Source: Lepas anatifera
Lineage: Eukaryota; Arthropoda; Thecostraca; Lepadidae
DNA: 64,000 bases
Assembly: GCA_034440635.1 (NCBI GenBank)
Contig: JAOTON010001814.1
Coordinates: 992,001 to 1,056,000 of the forward strand
Direction of reading: 5' to 3'
Shown here: one piece after another, positions 1 through 11,791 of the stretch
Numbering within the stretch: the first letter of the stretch is position 1
Layout of the letters: each line of letters starts with the position of its first letter
Translations under genes and position numbers: made by a program
Notes under the pieces: model-generated
What the model saw: the letters and a program-made list of their open reading frames with translations, nothing else
Database searches by the model: none
What the model was told of the DNA's origin: nothing

Positions 1-160
1 GCTTCTCACCCCTACCCTCCCCAGGATGTAAAAATCGGCGCCCACCGATAGGAGTTGGCGCCCACCTCGTAGTTTTTTTTCAAAAGTGGCACCCCCGCCC
101 TGGTCTGGATGGCACCAGCCCGGAAAGGTGCCCCCGATCGGCCATTCTGGATCCGTCTAT
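1..160. mobile_element. Edge fragment of a hAT-like MITE (right end)
   Basis: G/C-rich sequence with GGCGCCCACC repeated twice, ending in CTGGATCCGTCTATG near 146-160. That end resembles the inverted terminus CTGGATCCGCCACTG of the MITE family seen complete at 60397-60789. The left part lies outside the window, so no target duplication can be checked. It could also be an unrelated G-rich repeat. Confidence 0.35.
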
Positions 161-870
161 GATTCAGGGGCGCAGATGGTCGATAGGAGGGGCACCTGCC
201 CCTTTAATTGACCTCCGATCTGTATGGTGATGGGAAAAATGTCTGCCTGACTGCGGCAAAAATTGGTAAAGATCAAATAATTTCAATCAAATATTTAACT
301 TTTGTCCCTAAACACACGTAAAATAACGATCGTTGTTTATATACCGTGAGAAAAGAACATTAGAGAACAAACTTTTCCCGAACAAGTTCCCCGAACGCGA
401 GCTCTCGCGACCTAGGGCCTTGAACGCGGCCATACTGCTCTCAGAATACTGTCCGATGATTGGTTCTTTGGTATGACGTAGATAGTGACGTCAAGCTGGC
501 AAGTCCTGAATAAATCACCAACCTCAAAATTCGTTCCTGCATATGGAAGCCTTTGAAAAATCCCTCCAGGAAAATCTAGAGACCGAAAAGACGGGATCCA
601 GAGGCTTGGGTGTATTGAAAAAAATCGACCTTGGGGGTCGGTTTTTTCAAAAAGACGCCCAAGATCTTGGGATATTTCCAAAATATATATCCATTAATTT
701 AAATTTATCAATCGAATTTAATGCCGGGAAAAGCTCAAAATCAAGAATTTAGAGTCCTGGCTTACAATTCTGGATGAACATATTCATTTAAATTCTATAG
801 TTCCACCAAAATGAATGTCGGTTTTTTGGCTTTGGAAATGTTAAAAAATTACCAAAAGACACCCAAGGTT
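161..870. other. No gene recognised; short hairpin at about 617-646
   Basis: AT-rich sequence without a convincing ORF. A stem near 617-646 pairs ATCGACC with GGTCGGT, flanked by A and T runs. A related motif (TCGGTTTTTT followed later by AAAAGACNCCCAAG) recurs near 816-867, so it looks like a short repeat and not a terminator. Confidence 0.3.
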
Positions 871-879
871 GATTTCAAT

Positions 880-3030
880 TTATTCACGTTGTGAAAACGG
901 CTAATATCACCGCGAGCCATGAAGATCAGCCACAAAAATACGTATCTGATTCTTTGACAGTCCCTCACTGCCTTGAATTGACGAAATTGGTCGGGAAGAT
1001 GTCTTGCGCATCATAAATAAACTTGACTGTTCCAAGGCAAGTGGGCCAGACAACCTTCCAGTAAAAATTTTGAAAATGACAGGGGCATTAATAGCAGAGC
1101 CATAAGCAAAATTTTTTAACAAGTCTCATCAACCTCGGAAAATTTCCTAAGCCATGGAAACTTGCGACCGTCAAACCAATTTTCAAAGGTAAGGGCTCTC
1201 CCTCTGAGGTTAAGAATTATAGACCGATTAGCCTTCTTCCTTGCGTGTCGAAAATGTTCGAAAAACTTGTGTTCTCACGCATATATCAACATATAATGCT
1301 GCATTCTCTTCTAACACCAAAGCAGAGTGGCTATCGCCCAGGACATAACACACAGATTCAAATCACCTACCTGGTTGACAAACTTTACAAGTCACTAAAT
1401 GAAGGTGCAGATTTCACTGTAGTATACCCAGACATCTCGAGATATTTTGAGAAAATCTGGCATGATGGTTTATTAGCTAAATGTAGCATTGAATTTGGGA
1501 TAGACGGGACACTTTTGCAGTGGCTCAAGTGGTACTTGAGTGGAAGAACCCAAATCGTGCAGATAGGTGAAAGTAGTTCATCACCCAAGGCATTGAAGGC
1601 AGGTGTTCCTCAGGGGTCAGTCCTAGGGCCCCTTTTGGAAGTCATGTACTTGAATGGTCTAATTGGCCAGACAGAAAGTGATATTATGTTCTTTGCTGAT
1701 GACAGCTCCCTTCATGCCAGCCACACTCCACATAATGTTACTGAAGTGCAGGGTAAGCTTCAAAAAGACCTAGACTCAATTTTGGCTTATGACCATAAGT
1801 GGGTTATCACCTTCAATGCATCTAAGACCACACAACAAACGTGTTCTCACAAAAGCAGAGTAAGCGCACCTTTGCTCAATTTCAACAGCATTCAAATCCC
1901 CCAAAAAACAATCACATAAACACCTAGGACTGACACTTTCAACTGATCTGAGGTTCAAGTCGCATGTCAGCGAAGTTCTCCTGAAATTCAACAAAGCGCT
2001 AAGCCCCCTGTATCCTATAGCAGACTTACTCCCCAGACAAACACTATTAAGTATCTACAAAACTTATGTACAGCCATATCTAGACTACTGTGACACAGTA
2101 TATGACGGTCATCTGACAGAGAACGACAAGGGTCGTCTTGAAAAAGCCCAGACCAGAGCTGCCAGATTAATAACAGGAGTGCCGCGAAGGACGTCGAGAA
2201 CAAAACTGCTAGAAGAGCTTGGGTGGTATACACTGGAAAAACGACGGGAGACAAATGGCATTCTTCTCTTCCACCGTATTATGTTTGATGACAGAGTGCC
2301 CCAGTATATTAAAGACTTAATACCGAATCCCAGACATCTTGATACTTCCACAGTCCTTAGAAATACGCTTAACAACTATCTTTCATATCCAGAATCCAGC
2401 ACTGTACTCTTTTGTTCCCCGAGTCACAAGCGTGTGGAATAGTCTTCCGCAAAAGCTGCGGCAAACAAACAACATTTTACACTTCAAAAAAACAGATATT
2501 AACAACTCGCGTCCCTGTAACTCCGAAATCTTATTTTTCCTTTGGTACGAGACTGGGCAACAGACTCCACACACAGATTAGGCTTGAATCGTCGACACTG
2601 AATGGTCAAAGACATGCCCTTGGCAGGCCTGACTCCCCAGCCTGTGACTGTTGTCATCCAAGAGAGGACATTAAACACTTGTTCCTAGCTTGCCCTCATT
2701 ACGACGGGCTCAGAGCTGAGCTATTTCTCGAACTCTCCGGTATTCTCCACATAAATTTCAATGACCTGCCTATTACCACACAGATCAGCACCATAGTTCT
2801 CGGACCTGCAGACAAATTTGCAAGATCACCGCAACAGTTGTACAAAAGTTCCTAGCAAAAACCAACAGACTTTAGATTCGTTCCAATTCATGGTAGGGCA
2901 AAAATCATCAAAATCCTAGCTGCCTCCAGATTCACTCGGGGAAGCAACAATACCAGGAAGGATTTACTGAGGGTGGAGTTGGCGAGGGAGCGTGGCGCCG
3001 TGGCTAGACGGGAGATATAGATGATATAAT
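880..3030 (+). pseudogene. Broken non-LTR retrotransposon (CR1/Jockey-like LINE), reverse transcriptase and C-terminal part
   Basis: The ORF2-type polyprotein of a LINE copies element RNA into DNA at the nicked target. Here RT homology starts near 985 with the KASGPDNLPVK-type block and an NYRPISLLPC block near 1210. A 224-residue open frame at 1245-1919 holds the palm motifs: YPDIS (retained Asp, about residue 63), AGVPQGSVLGPL (119-130) and FADD (150-153). Beyond a stop, the thumb/connection region continues in other frames to about 2500. A C-terminal segment at 2520-2855 has a Cys/His cluster (ACDCC...H...C..H) of the kind found at the end of many CR1/Jockey-group ORF2 proteins. The apurinic endonuclease domain is missing, so the copy is 5'-truncated, as is usual for LINEs. 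Several frameshifts and stops make it dead. Clade assignment is uncertain. Confidence 0.85.
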
Positions 3031-3099
3031 GTGGTTAGGGAAAAATATTTTAGAAATATTAAAGTTAGTTATTCATGTGTTTATGATTTGTGTTTTTTG

Positions 3100-3165
3100 T
3101 AAAACAATTTCCAAACATGCTTGTGCGTGTGTGGGTGTATGTGTGTGTGCTGTGCACGAGTGTTA
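3100..3165. repeat. GT-rich low-complexity tract
   Basis: Short alternating GT/TG stretch (about 3118-3165) just after the LINE. A related 35-40 bp segment containing TATGTTATGTTATG plus a GAGAAGT motif occurs twice, at about 3297-3335 and 3759-3797, as a direct repeat about 460 bp apart. No gene is seen between them. Confidence 0.45.
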
Positions 3166-3845
3166 GAAATCCAGCGTCATTATAGATAACTAGTTTTATA
3201 CTAGAGCTCGAGAGGGGCCTGGAATTAAGTACCGTTGGCACTTTTGCCTCAATCGAGCCAAACATTTGTTTTATTTCACTGCGATGTAATAATGAAATAT
3301 ATGTTATGTTATGTTATATCCGGAGAAGTCTTCATAGTGCAGTCTCTACAACCCCCTCCAGCGATGCGTCCAGGGCGATCGCACTTCAGCCTGGACATGT
3401 TCAAATTGTTTCCAGAAACATGATGTCTACACGAAAATTGACATCTGACAACCACCACTCGTTACGGTACAATTATACATTTTAAGCGGTTTACCTACAG
3501 TGGCGGCACATGGCGCAAGGTACACACTCGTGTATCCTTCCCTCTCAGCGTCCTCGACGGCAGTCCTATGGCCCTCAGGCCTCCTCAGACCACTGATGGT
3601 CTCGCGTGTGACCTGTACGCAGTAGTTCAACACCATGGCAGCGCGCAGACCGGCCACTACAACACCTTCTGCTGGAACCAGCCAGCGGCGCGCTGGCACC
3701 ATATCAGTGATGCCTCTGTAAAAGAAGTGTTAGGCGCGAAAGTGAGGGAGGCATCTGCGTATATGTTATGTTATGCCGCCAGAGAAGTTTCTTGAGTGTA
3801 ATTTTATGAAAGTCTATGCATGCAATCGCGTGAATGTGTCAAGTT

Positions 3846-4006
3846 CAGTGGCGGATACAACGGGGCGGGAGGCAAGAGGGACACCAGTCCCCCCCCGAAA
3901 CGTCTAATTGTCCAGACTTGATGCATAGCCGGAGACGGTTCCGAGGCAGTGGTGGGGAGGCTCGAGCCCCCTTGCCCCCCATAATGTTGTCCTGGATCCG
4001 CCGCTG
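3846..4006. mobile_element. hAT-like MITE M1
   Basis: A 161-bp non-coding element with inverted ends CAGTGGCGGATACAACG and CCTGGATCCGCCGCTG. Flanking 8-mers are GTCAAGTT (3838-3845) and GTCGTGTT (4007-4014), matching at 6 of 8 positions, as expected for an aged hAT-type 8-bp target duplication. Same family as 8173-8327 and 60397-60789. Confidence 0.6.
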
Positions 4007-4014
4007 GTCGTGTT

Positions 4015-4849
4015 TCTATTTGAAAGTCCGTCTTGCTTTATTGAAACATTGAAATAATGACTGCATGTCGTCAAAATACACAAACTTGGGCTCATGCAAT
4101 TGTGCTCGCCATTTAAGGTCCTAAGTTATGGACTACCCAATGCTATGGACTAACTACGGGACTATCCTTATATCGGTGAATAGCACGTCCCACAAGCTCT
4201 TCCGACCATGAATGAATGGAGAAGCATCGGCATCAGCTAGCCGCCCACTTCATCACCACCCTGCTCATCAACCTCAAAACGTATCCGGTGACATTATGGT
4301 TCTGGGTGGAGACGATACCCCGGCGAGCTCCTCCCTCAGCCCTCTGGCAAACTAGCTCAATGCCCGGCGAAGCGAGATCAGCAAGTATAAACGGCACCAG
4401 CTCACCAGATTGCGCTCCATGGGGGACGGATGGCAGCTGGGATGAGTGAGCACCGCAGTGGGACGGAGGCGTCGGCAGAGCGGGCCGCCTATCGATTGGA
4501 CGAGGTCGCCGCCGCCGCCGGCGCCTGAACACACGGCACCGCCTGAGGCACATGGATAGCGCTGGCCACGCCGAAATGGCGCAGTCACCGCTGGCCAATG
4601 TGAAATATCGCACGACCAGCGGGCGGCTGGACACCGGCTCGCTGTTGGTGTGATGCGAACGGCGGTGTACGGTTTATCGCAGTGGTTTTAGCGAGGATGA
4701 ACTCGAGAATCGTGGTACTGAGCTAGAGAGAAGCGGACTGTGCTTGACAGGGAAGTAACGTACGAAATTCATTCAGCTGAGCTAGATTTTCGCCATCATG
4801 TATTTCTACAAGACTTGTCTCCGAAACCCCAGTCTGTGAACAATGTTGA
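4015..4849. other. No gene recognised; G/C-rich stretch
   Basis: Contains a CpG-rich part (about 4320-4640) with a GCCGCCGCCGCCGG run. Overlapping small ORFs exist on both strands (for example 4233-4634 minus, 133 residues), but they show only Arg/Pro-rich composition expected of G/C-rich DNA and no recognisable motif. Confidence 0.3.
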
Positions 4850-5934
4850 TCAACCGGGGTGGGGGGTACTGGGAGGCCATCGTTGGCCCCCCAAAGGTTT
4901 TTTTCGGAATAACAGAAAAAAGTCGAGGCTCGGCACCGCGGTTGAGCGCTCAACCTCTCACCCCATCATTTTCCCAACATCTCTAAAATTTTTAACCCGG
5001 GCCACACATGGTCAGGTCACCAGGCGAGGTCAGCCAAGGTCACCTCACTTCAACATGAGCTCTACCATAGCTACATTTCTAAACCCATCGATTTGAAACT
5101 TTCTACACTTGATAAACCTTCAGGGTCTACAAAATTTATATCCAGGATTTTTAGATTTCGTGACCTGGGGTCAGGTCACGAGGTGACCTCTCCCATTGAA
5201 AAAGTATGAGTAAAAGTTGTCTTACGATCTAAAAGTCACAAAAATACTTGCAAATGATCTTATTGCTCAGAAAAGCTTTCTTGGCCACTCTCACGGATTC
5301 TAAGGGCGATATTTGCCTTTTGAACTATTTGACGTCATCAGGAGTCACCAGGGGTAAAAAAGTATTTTTACAATACGTTTGATCTAATGAAGCCAGAGCG
5401 TTGAATTAAACGTCAGCATGCATGTTTCGTCACTGGCTTTCATTTTATTTACGGCAAGGTCACTTTCTGAACTTTCGTAACCTCAGGTCACTTTCTGACC
5501 TTTCGTATCCTCAAGTCACCTCCTGACCTTTCGTGACCTCAGGTCATGTCAGGCCACGAGGTGCCCTTTAGAGGTCAAACCGCTGGCGGGAGGTCATTAT
5601 GTTCCATATAGTGGAGAAAGCCCTGGCATTTTTCCATAAAATGTACTTTTACCAGATATCAATATCTTCAATAGCATGAGAGCTATGCCCAGGTTTCTTA
5701 AGAATTGCATATTTGAGTAGAAATAGCCTATAGTGACCTAACTTGACCTCTGGAGCTCAAACCATTGATCTGAGCGCTGAAACATGCGAAATAAAATCAT
5801 TCTGAATTCACACGAGTTTTCTAATGCACTCTGCAGATTTGCGCGAACCCACCTATTTTCGGAGTTAGACGGGGGCCATCGATGACCCCCGGTGGGGCGA
5901 CGGTGGCGCCGGTCCCCCGATGGGGCGGGGTTAA
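4850..5934. mobile_element. Non-autonomous inverted-repeat element, family D (GGTCA-rich)
   Basis: About 1.1 kb bounded by similar inverted G-rich ends: TCAACCGGGGTGGGG with GGCCATCGTTGGCCCC at the left, and GGGGGCCATCGATGACCCC with GGGGCGGGGTTAA at the right. The right end finishes in TTAA (5931-5934), the left in TCAA, suggesting a TTAA target with one mutated copy. The interior is full of GGTCA/TGACC motifs (5010-5045, 5160-5200, 5455-5580), as in families A-C. No coding capacity is visible. Confidence 0.5.
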
Positions 5935-7787
5935 TATATACGGGACATTTTTCAAGAAATTCACTCCACATCCTGTGAACGGTAACTGACCGAACACGCC
6001 ATAATCATTCTGTTTTCGGTGTTCGACCTGAAGAGGGGTGATGGGTGGTCGCTGTGGCCCTATCTTCCCCCTCCTGTCTCGAAATTCGCTCCTAACTGAC
6101 GCTCAGCTTTGCACCAAAAGGCAGCGTGCCTTTCAGCACGAGAGCCTCCAACTAAGCCTAGTTTTTATGGCCTTAGGTTATGATTTCATCTTGAAACCTA
6201 AGTGACCCAAAGTATCTCAAAACTGTTTTTTCACACATCACACACATAATATACATATATTTCACACTTCTCTCGACCATATTCAAATCACTTTTTACCG
6301 GAAGCAGCAGAACACGTTGGTAAACGGTACCACACGGTACAACGGAATGCTATAGAGCTAGAAAGGTTAACAAGCATCAAGTAAGGCAAAAAAGGATAGA
6401 AAATTGCACAAAAGGCAACCGAGAGTCTCGGACGGTCAGCTGAGGCCACTGCATAATTGTCACCCAATCCTCGTCCGCGGAAGTGCTGCACAAAGCAAAT
6501 AAACATCTGCTCAGCTCGCTTTTAGTAAATGACGTCATGGCTTGATGACTTGACTGACCTGGACCGAATCTTTTTCAAAAGACTTACAATGAATACCCCA
6601 TAGACTGTGGATAACCATGCCAGTCGCACCGCACACGCCTAGTGGTCATATCGGAAAAAACCTTTATGGGTTGCATCGACCCCCTGCAAGGGCGAGGATA
6701 AACATGCATTCATCATAAACCAAGGTACTGGATAGATATAAGAAACACGTCAAGCTTGCTGATAACATTTACGCAGTACCTTGTGGTAAAATAAAGATAT
6801 GTTTCACACAATGCAACGCATAATTATATAACTTGAGGGAACTGATTCCTATAGCATTAAATCCTTCCAGCTTCCTGCCTTTCCAAAGGCGTTTTTTTCT
6901 AGTACTGGATTCCCCATTTGTTTTGCATGTACAGCAGGAAAAGATTGGTTGATGAAGTTTTCACTGCAAATGCTGCTATTCTTACACCAACTGATACTCC
7001 AATCTATCTCACAGCCTTTGCCTGCGCTGCTCTTGCTGTGGAATTATTCCAGATATCGACCTGTGGACTCGGTCGCTCCCATCTGGACATTTTCTGGCTG
7101 AAATGAGCCGGTGTACGGAAATGAGGCCGATTTTACAGTACTCACTGGAGATCGCTGTGGAGAGCAGGCGCGGACCCAGCAGGCTTTATCGGTGACACTT
7201 CATCAGTTAGTAACATACGCACGAGAGGACGAAACGTGCTAGTGGTGTAGTGGAAGGAATGCCATCCTGGAACGAGAGTGGACAGCAACATTTCAGGGGA
7301 GCTCTGGGGCGAAGAGGGGGCACACGGATGCGCGACTGGGAGGGAGGCAGCGGGTCTGCCTATTTGTCGCCTGGATCTGCCTGAGCCGGAGAGCGGCGGT
7401 GACGGTATATGGGAGCGCGCCCGGTCCCCCGGGAGCATTCTTTCCACAGACAGTTAGATCGTGGAGAAATGGCTGCTTTCGTTGAAGCCCAGTAGAGCAC
7501 ACAAATTGTATGGCTGTTTTACAATGTATGGTTGTAAATAGGCCACTCTGGAAATCAGCCTTGCGTTTGGAATGTTTGTGCTGATCGATGTTCACCCACG
7601 CGTGAGCGCGCATTAGCTTGAGTGTCTTCGTGTGTGAAGGTGCACGCGTGCATGGGCAGGCTATAGGAACATGTTCAAAGACTTTGCTTCCTTCGCAAAT
7701 GAAGACACCAGTGGCTCGACCAATGGTTTGTTACGTCAAAGTCAGCTCATGAGCCCGAAATTCCATAATGTTTGGAGCACTGTTCCA

Positions 7788-7790
<3 letters not shown>
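5935..7790. other. No gene recognised
   Basis: Mixed-composition sequence. A small G/C-rich patch lies at 7140-7450 with overlapping ORFs on the minus strand (101 and 106 residues) that show no motif. Nothing else can be supported. Confidence 0.3.

Positions 7791-7792
<2 letters not shown>

Positions 7793-7851
<59 letters not shown>
7793..7851. repeat. (TA)n microsatellite
   Basis: Uninterrupted TA dinucleotides for almost 60 bp. The Tyr/Ile ORF across it is an artefact of the repeat. Confidence 0.95.
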
Positions 7852-7854
<3 letters not shown>

Positions 7855-8172
7855 GGTGGAGTGAAAAAATCAAAATCATTTGGATCGTTCCTTAACATTG
7901 TTTTTCTATTCCGCTAGGCCTTATGAAACTCAGAAATGAAAGAATTTTGGAAATCTGACCACGGGCACATGAGCAATATTGAACATTTATACATGGATGT
8001 TTGAGAAACTTTGGCGTTGCAGTCTCCATTGGAAATCTTTGGTGCTAGCGTAGGGTGGTTTACGGGCTGGTTGTTAGACCAGATTACGTGCGTTTTGAAG
8101 CGTGGAAATCACCCTTAACACATGCAAGAGGTAAAAATAGATCCCAGCTAGTGGATAGGTATATTTCAGCTG

Positions 8173-8327
8173 CCGTGGCGGATGCAAGAAGGGGCCAGGG
8201 GCTCAAACCTCCTCCCCGAAATATCTGAGTGCCTATAGTAGATGCATAGCTGAAGCTGTCCGAGGTACTGACGGGGGTGGCCCGAGCCCCTAGCCGCCCC
8301 CCAAATATGGTCCTGGATCTTCCACTT
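8173..8327. mobile_element. hAT-like MITE M2
   Basis: A 155-bp element with ends CCGTGGCGGATGCAAG and CCTGGATCTTCCACTT. Flanking 8-mers TTCAGCTG (8165-8172) and TTCTGTTG (8328-8335) match at 6 of 8 positions. It shares internal sequence with M1, including GATGCATAGC followed by CCGAGG and CCCGAGCCCC, so the two are copies of one element. Confidence 0.6.
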
Positions 8328-8335
8328 TTCTGTTG

Positions 8336-9440
8336 TGTATTAGACATGTGCAAGACTCATCGACGAATCTTTTTTAAGGCGAGTGCCAATGACAACTGTA
8401 GTTGCCTGAGGCTAAGTTACCGGAAGCTGGCATGAGTTGCCACGGTATACCACCGGAGCAACGACCACTATCCCAGAAGATTTGGCAGCTTAAGTTTCCA
8501 CCGGGTGCTCACAGCTTTCATGTTTAGTGCACACATTAACGAAGATATCCGCAAGTTGGAGAAATGAGAAAGGTAAAGCCTGGTGCCGAGACAAGTTACC
8601 GCTCGCGACACATTAGTCACAACATTTTCGCTGGTTTGGTTAAAGGGATTGTGACACACCCAAACACTGGGAAAAGACGGGGGAGGCAATATTAAGTGAT
8701 CTTGCGAGACAGTTTGTAAAACATACCAGGTCGTCGGAAATGCAAATCGACATCTGTGTGTTTCTTTTCTGTATCTCCACGGAAGGTACTACTTGTGTGC
8801 CGTCGCTCTAAAAAAGCGAAAACAGAAGTATTTCTTCGACTTCCTAAGCATCTGTATTTAAAACCGAAAATGCAAGAAATAGGAGTAGACGACTCAGGCG
8901 AGAACTATGGGACAGATATCTGATTGGTCCATCGGTCGAGCTTCCCGTTTCAGAGCTTCCAACATTGAGGGATGTCTTGCGGAAAGGTTGACTAATGAAA
9001 GAGAGATCATGAACTTGCAGAGGTAGCTTATACTAGGTCTGTCGAGCACTGAAAAAGGTGTTTACACTAGGTCTGTAGAGCAAAAAAATATTCGCTCCCA
9101 TCCCCCCCCCAGGAAAAGAGGCAGACATGGGTTTGCCCCCCCCAAAACTCGGGTCTGCGTCCGCCCTTGATTGCAGGGAGTATTAACGTGGATGTTTAAG
9201 CGATCCTCTCCTCCGGGCCCCAGGAGCCTGGATGGAGCCCCAATGAAGCCAAAGTAGCCACCCGGCGTCCAGCTGGTGCTGACTTTAAAAAATATATATT
9301 TATGTGCATTCATTTAGCTGAAGCTAAGGGGGCGTCTATACATTACGTCACGCCATGGGGTGGGGGAGTAAGCCATAGTGTTACAAAGCGTTACAGAATG
9401 AGGGGGGGTCTACAAAGCGTCTGACTTCATCGTTACGCAA
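8336..9440. other. No gene recognised; MITE-like fragments
   Basis: No supported gene. A partial G-rich MITE-like piece at about 9064-9175 ends in TCTGCGTCCGCCCTTG, a variant of the GGCGGATCC terminus. The motif ACTAGGTCTGT.GAGCA occurs twice (about 9033 and 9066). A segment at 9328-9430 with GGGGGCGTCTATACATTACG resembles the end of a further MITE, but I could not find its partner. Confidence 0.35.
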
Positions 9441-9467
9441 CGCCTGCAGTTTTGGGAATTGGAATTG

Positions 9468-9720
9468 TGACGTCGAAACAGCGACACATGACATCGAAAC
9501 GGCGAGACGTGACGTCCGAGCGGCGAAACATGACGTCGAAACGGCGAGACACGACGTCGAAAAGGCGAGAGATGACGTCGAAACGGCGAGACATGATGTC
9601 GAAAAGGCGAGAGATGACGTCAAAACAGCGAGAGATGACGTCGAAACGGCGAGAGACGACGTCGGAACAGCGAGAGATGACGTCGAAAGGGCGAGACGTG
9701 ACGTCGAAACGGTGAGACGC
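9468..9720. repeat. 21-bp minisatellite
   Basis: About 12 copies of a 21-bp unit close to GACGTCGAAACGGCGAGAYAT. Because 21 is a multiple of three, the array stays open on both strands: plus frame repeats of M-T-S-K-R-R-(D/E), minus frame repeats of S-x-L-A-V-S-T. The 87- and 163-residue ORFs follow from the repeat, and I find no evidence of a real protein. Confidence 0.9.
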
Positions 9721-10649
9721 GGGAACGCCACTTCACACTTTCCACCAGAAAAATATAATTTGAGCCACCTTGCAAAATATTTCAAAAGTTTGACGGGATC
9801 ACATTTTTCAGAACGGAATGGGACGTAACTATTGACAGTCCTACAAGGGCCATCTGGGCCTGGGCTCCTCACATTTAACCCACAAATAGTTGCTTTTGCC
9901 CAAATATTCCTAAGAGTACGACGTTTTCCCGTCGGCGCTTCCCAGAGACAATTATCTGGGACTACCTCTAGGCGGGACTGACTTCAGTGGGCGGAATGGT
10001 TACCAATATAAGATGCAATTTTGTGCTCACCTCCAGCCCTGTTTGTGGTCAGTCCGGCGCGCGTCCTCAAAGGCTTGGCCTAAAGTACATGTCTGTTGTG
10101 AGGCAGTGTCCACAAACACCCTAGATGCCGGCGACTTTCGAGAATACTGACCACGTCCGCGCCAAGGGAACGGGCAGGCTTGGAACAACATGATACAAAG
10201 GGGGATGTTAGGTGACCACTGACCAGACGACGAGGAGCGGGGCGGCAGAGACAGCAAAGCTTCACAAAAATTATATGAGTAAAGGTACTTAGGAGGCAGG
10301 TACCTGCAGTATGCCCCTCCTCTCGATAAACGAAATGCCCCCTCTCAGTCCTGTATCCACTTTTATTTTACTTGGGAGAAGCTTGCTCCATTCAGACAAA
10401 AACTCCTCGGATTGGGGTTCCTCGTAACCTAGCTCCATCAACTGAACGTAGGGGAAAATATTTTGGTACTAAATGTAGGGCGGCTCTACTGCAAGAACAA
10501 GTAAAGAGGATCAAAAGACATTAAAACAACTTACCGCCTTAGAGTTTAAAATTCCAGTGTAGTTTGTCTCATGTCTTTCTGAAATCTTCAGAGCCAGAGC
10601 CGTACATACCTATCCCAGCTTTATTCTCGTGATATGTCACACCCGGTAC
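9721..10649. other. No gene recognised
   Basis: Unremarkable sequence. A short G/C-rich part (10030-10260) gives small minus-strand ORFs without motifs. AGTCCTGTATCCACTTTT near 10350 resembles a degenerate GGATCC-type MITE end. Confidence 0.25.
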
Positions 10650-11165
10650 TTGATACGCGCATCGACGGGGTCTGAGCCACCTTTGCTTTGACAGGGGGGC
10701 GGATACCCGCCCCTCTAAGGTCTCAAGAACCACGCTAGATAGCAAAAAACGGTAAACAACGTTGGGTAGCCCATCTACGTCTCTATCGAAACTATTTGAA
10801 CCTTTTTTGTCAGGTCTCATTTAGGGCCACTAGAGATCAAGGCATGTCATCGTAGGAATCACATGTGAATGAAGGTTTTCAGTTATAACATTTTAACAAG
10901 TAAACATAGAGCAAAACAATTTAGACAATCGGAATCCTCACAGCAAGCTAAATCGAATGATATAATATGGCTTTGCTAGGTTAAATCAAGTCAAATATGT
11001 CATTTGAACTGACCTGAGGTCAGGTCAAGGCCAGATGAGGTAAAAATGCATATCATTAGAATTGCAAAGACAAGTCAAATCTAATGCAGTTAAAATAAAC
11101 ACTCTATCGCTATTCATTACTAAATTATTCCGTTAAAACAATTTTTCTCACGTATTTCCAATAAG
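10650..11165. mobile_element. TTAA-family A element, truncated copy A1
   Basis: Begins with TACGCGCATCGACGGGG, a G/C-rich subterminal block and GCGGATACCCGCCCC. It then follows the A4 copy (49640 onward) closely through the CGAATGATATAA segment and the TGACCTGAGGTCAGGTCA core. Homology stops near 11165, so the second end is missing. No coding potential. Confidence 0.7.
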
Positions 11166-11339
11166 TTATCGGAAGGCCTGCCGCAGATAGGGTGTTCTAA
11201 ATTGTGCTATTTTGACCTTTAATGACCTCTATATTACTCTGAGATAAAACGTTATGGGAAGAGTTTCTAAATCGGTTCAATGGTCTATTAAACCATTCTT
11301 GCGCTTTTTCGCTACCCCGCTCAGGAGCCAAATTGCCGT

Positions 11340-11690
11340 CCGGTAGCTCAGTTGGTAGAGCGTTGGGCTCCGGCTCGCTGCTTAGAAACATGCAGTGGCA
11401 TTGCATGTCCAGGCTTGGGATCGGTTCCCCTGAGACGCTCCGGCGCTCAATAGTTTATCCGACGAAGTTCGGCCGGTAGCTGACTGGTGAGAGGGTGACC
11501 TGAGCGGGGCGGCCGTCCCCGTGCTTTGTGGATCGTTCAACTTTGGCTTCTAAATTGACCCTTCATTGCGGGCGTTGGTCATTCAGGTGGTGGGGTTGGG
11601 GTTTCTGTGACAAGTCCCTTGATTTTAGTGAGACTCCGACTCCGACAGCCATACTGGGAACGACTTGTAAAACATTATAAAAAATATTAG
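11340..11690 (+). mobile_element. tRNA-derived SINE, family 1 (copy a)
   Basis: The head GGTAGCTCAGTTGGTAGAGC is a tRNA D-arm/A-box, followed by GGCTCCGGCTCGC and a degenerate B-box near 11418. The body (GGTGAGAGGGTGACCTGAGC, CTTTGGCTTCTAAATTGACC) is shared with copies at 31070-31420 and 57165-57409. The tail is A-rich. It depends on a LINE for movement, carries an internal RNA polymerase III promoter and has no ORF. Confidence 0.85.
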
Positions 11691-11791
11691 AAGGCAGGGA
11701 GGGGGTGTAAGCACTAGCCCAGCTTGTCAAAATTGGTTCCGATGTCGCTTTGATTTTCAGCCTTAGTGATGAAGTTAACTCTGATTTCTTT

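Noticed and set aside
617..646. Stem followed by T run, like a rho-independent terminator
   Set aside because: The sequence is eukaryotic, there is no upstream gene, and a related motif recurs at 816-867 as a repeat.
9381..9872. 163-residue minus-strand ORF with Ser/Thr repeats as a surface or ice-binding-type protein
   Set aside because: The repeat is a simple 21-bp minisatellite open on both strands, without signal peptide or flanking coding sequence.
11340..11420. Functional tRNA gene with GGTAGCTCAGTTGG
   Set aside because: Three diverged copies share a non-tRNA body, and the acceptor and anticodon arms do not close.
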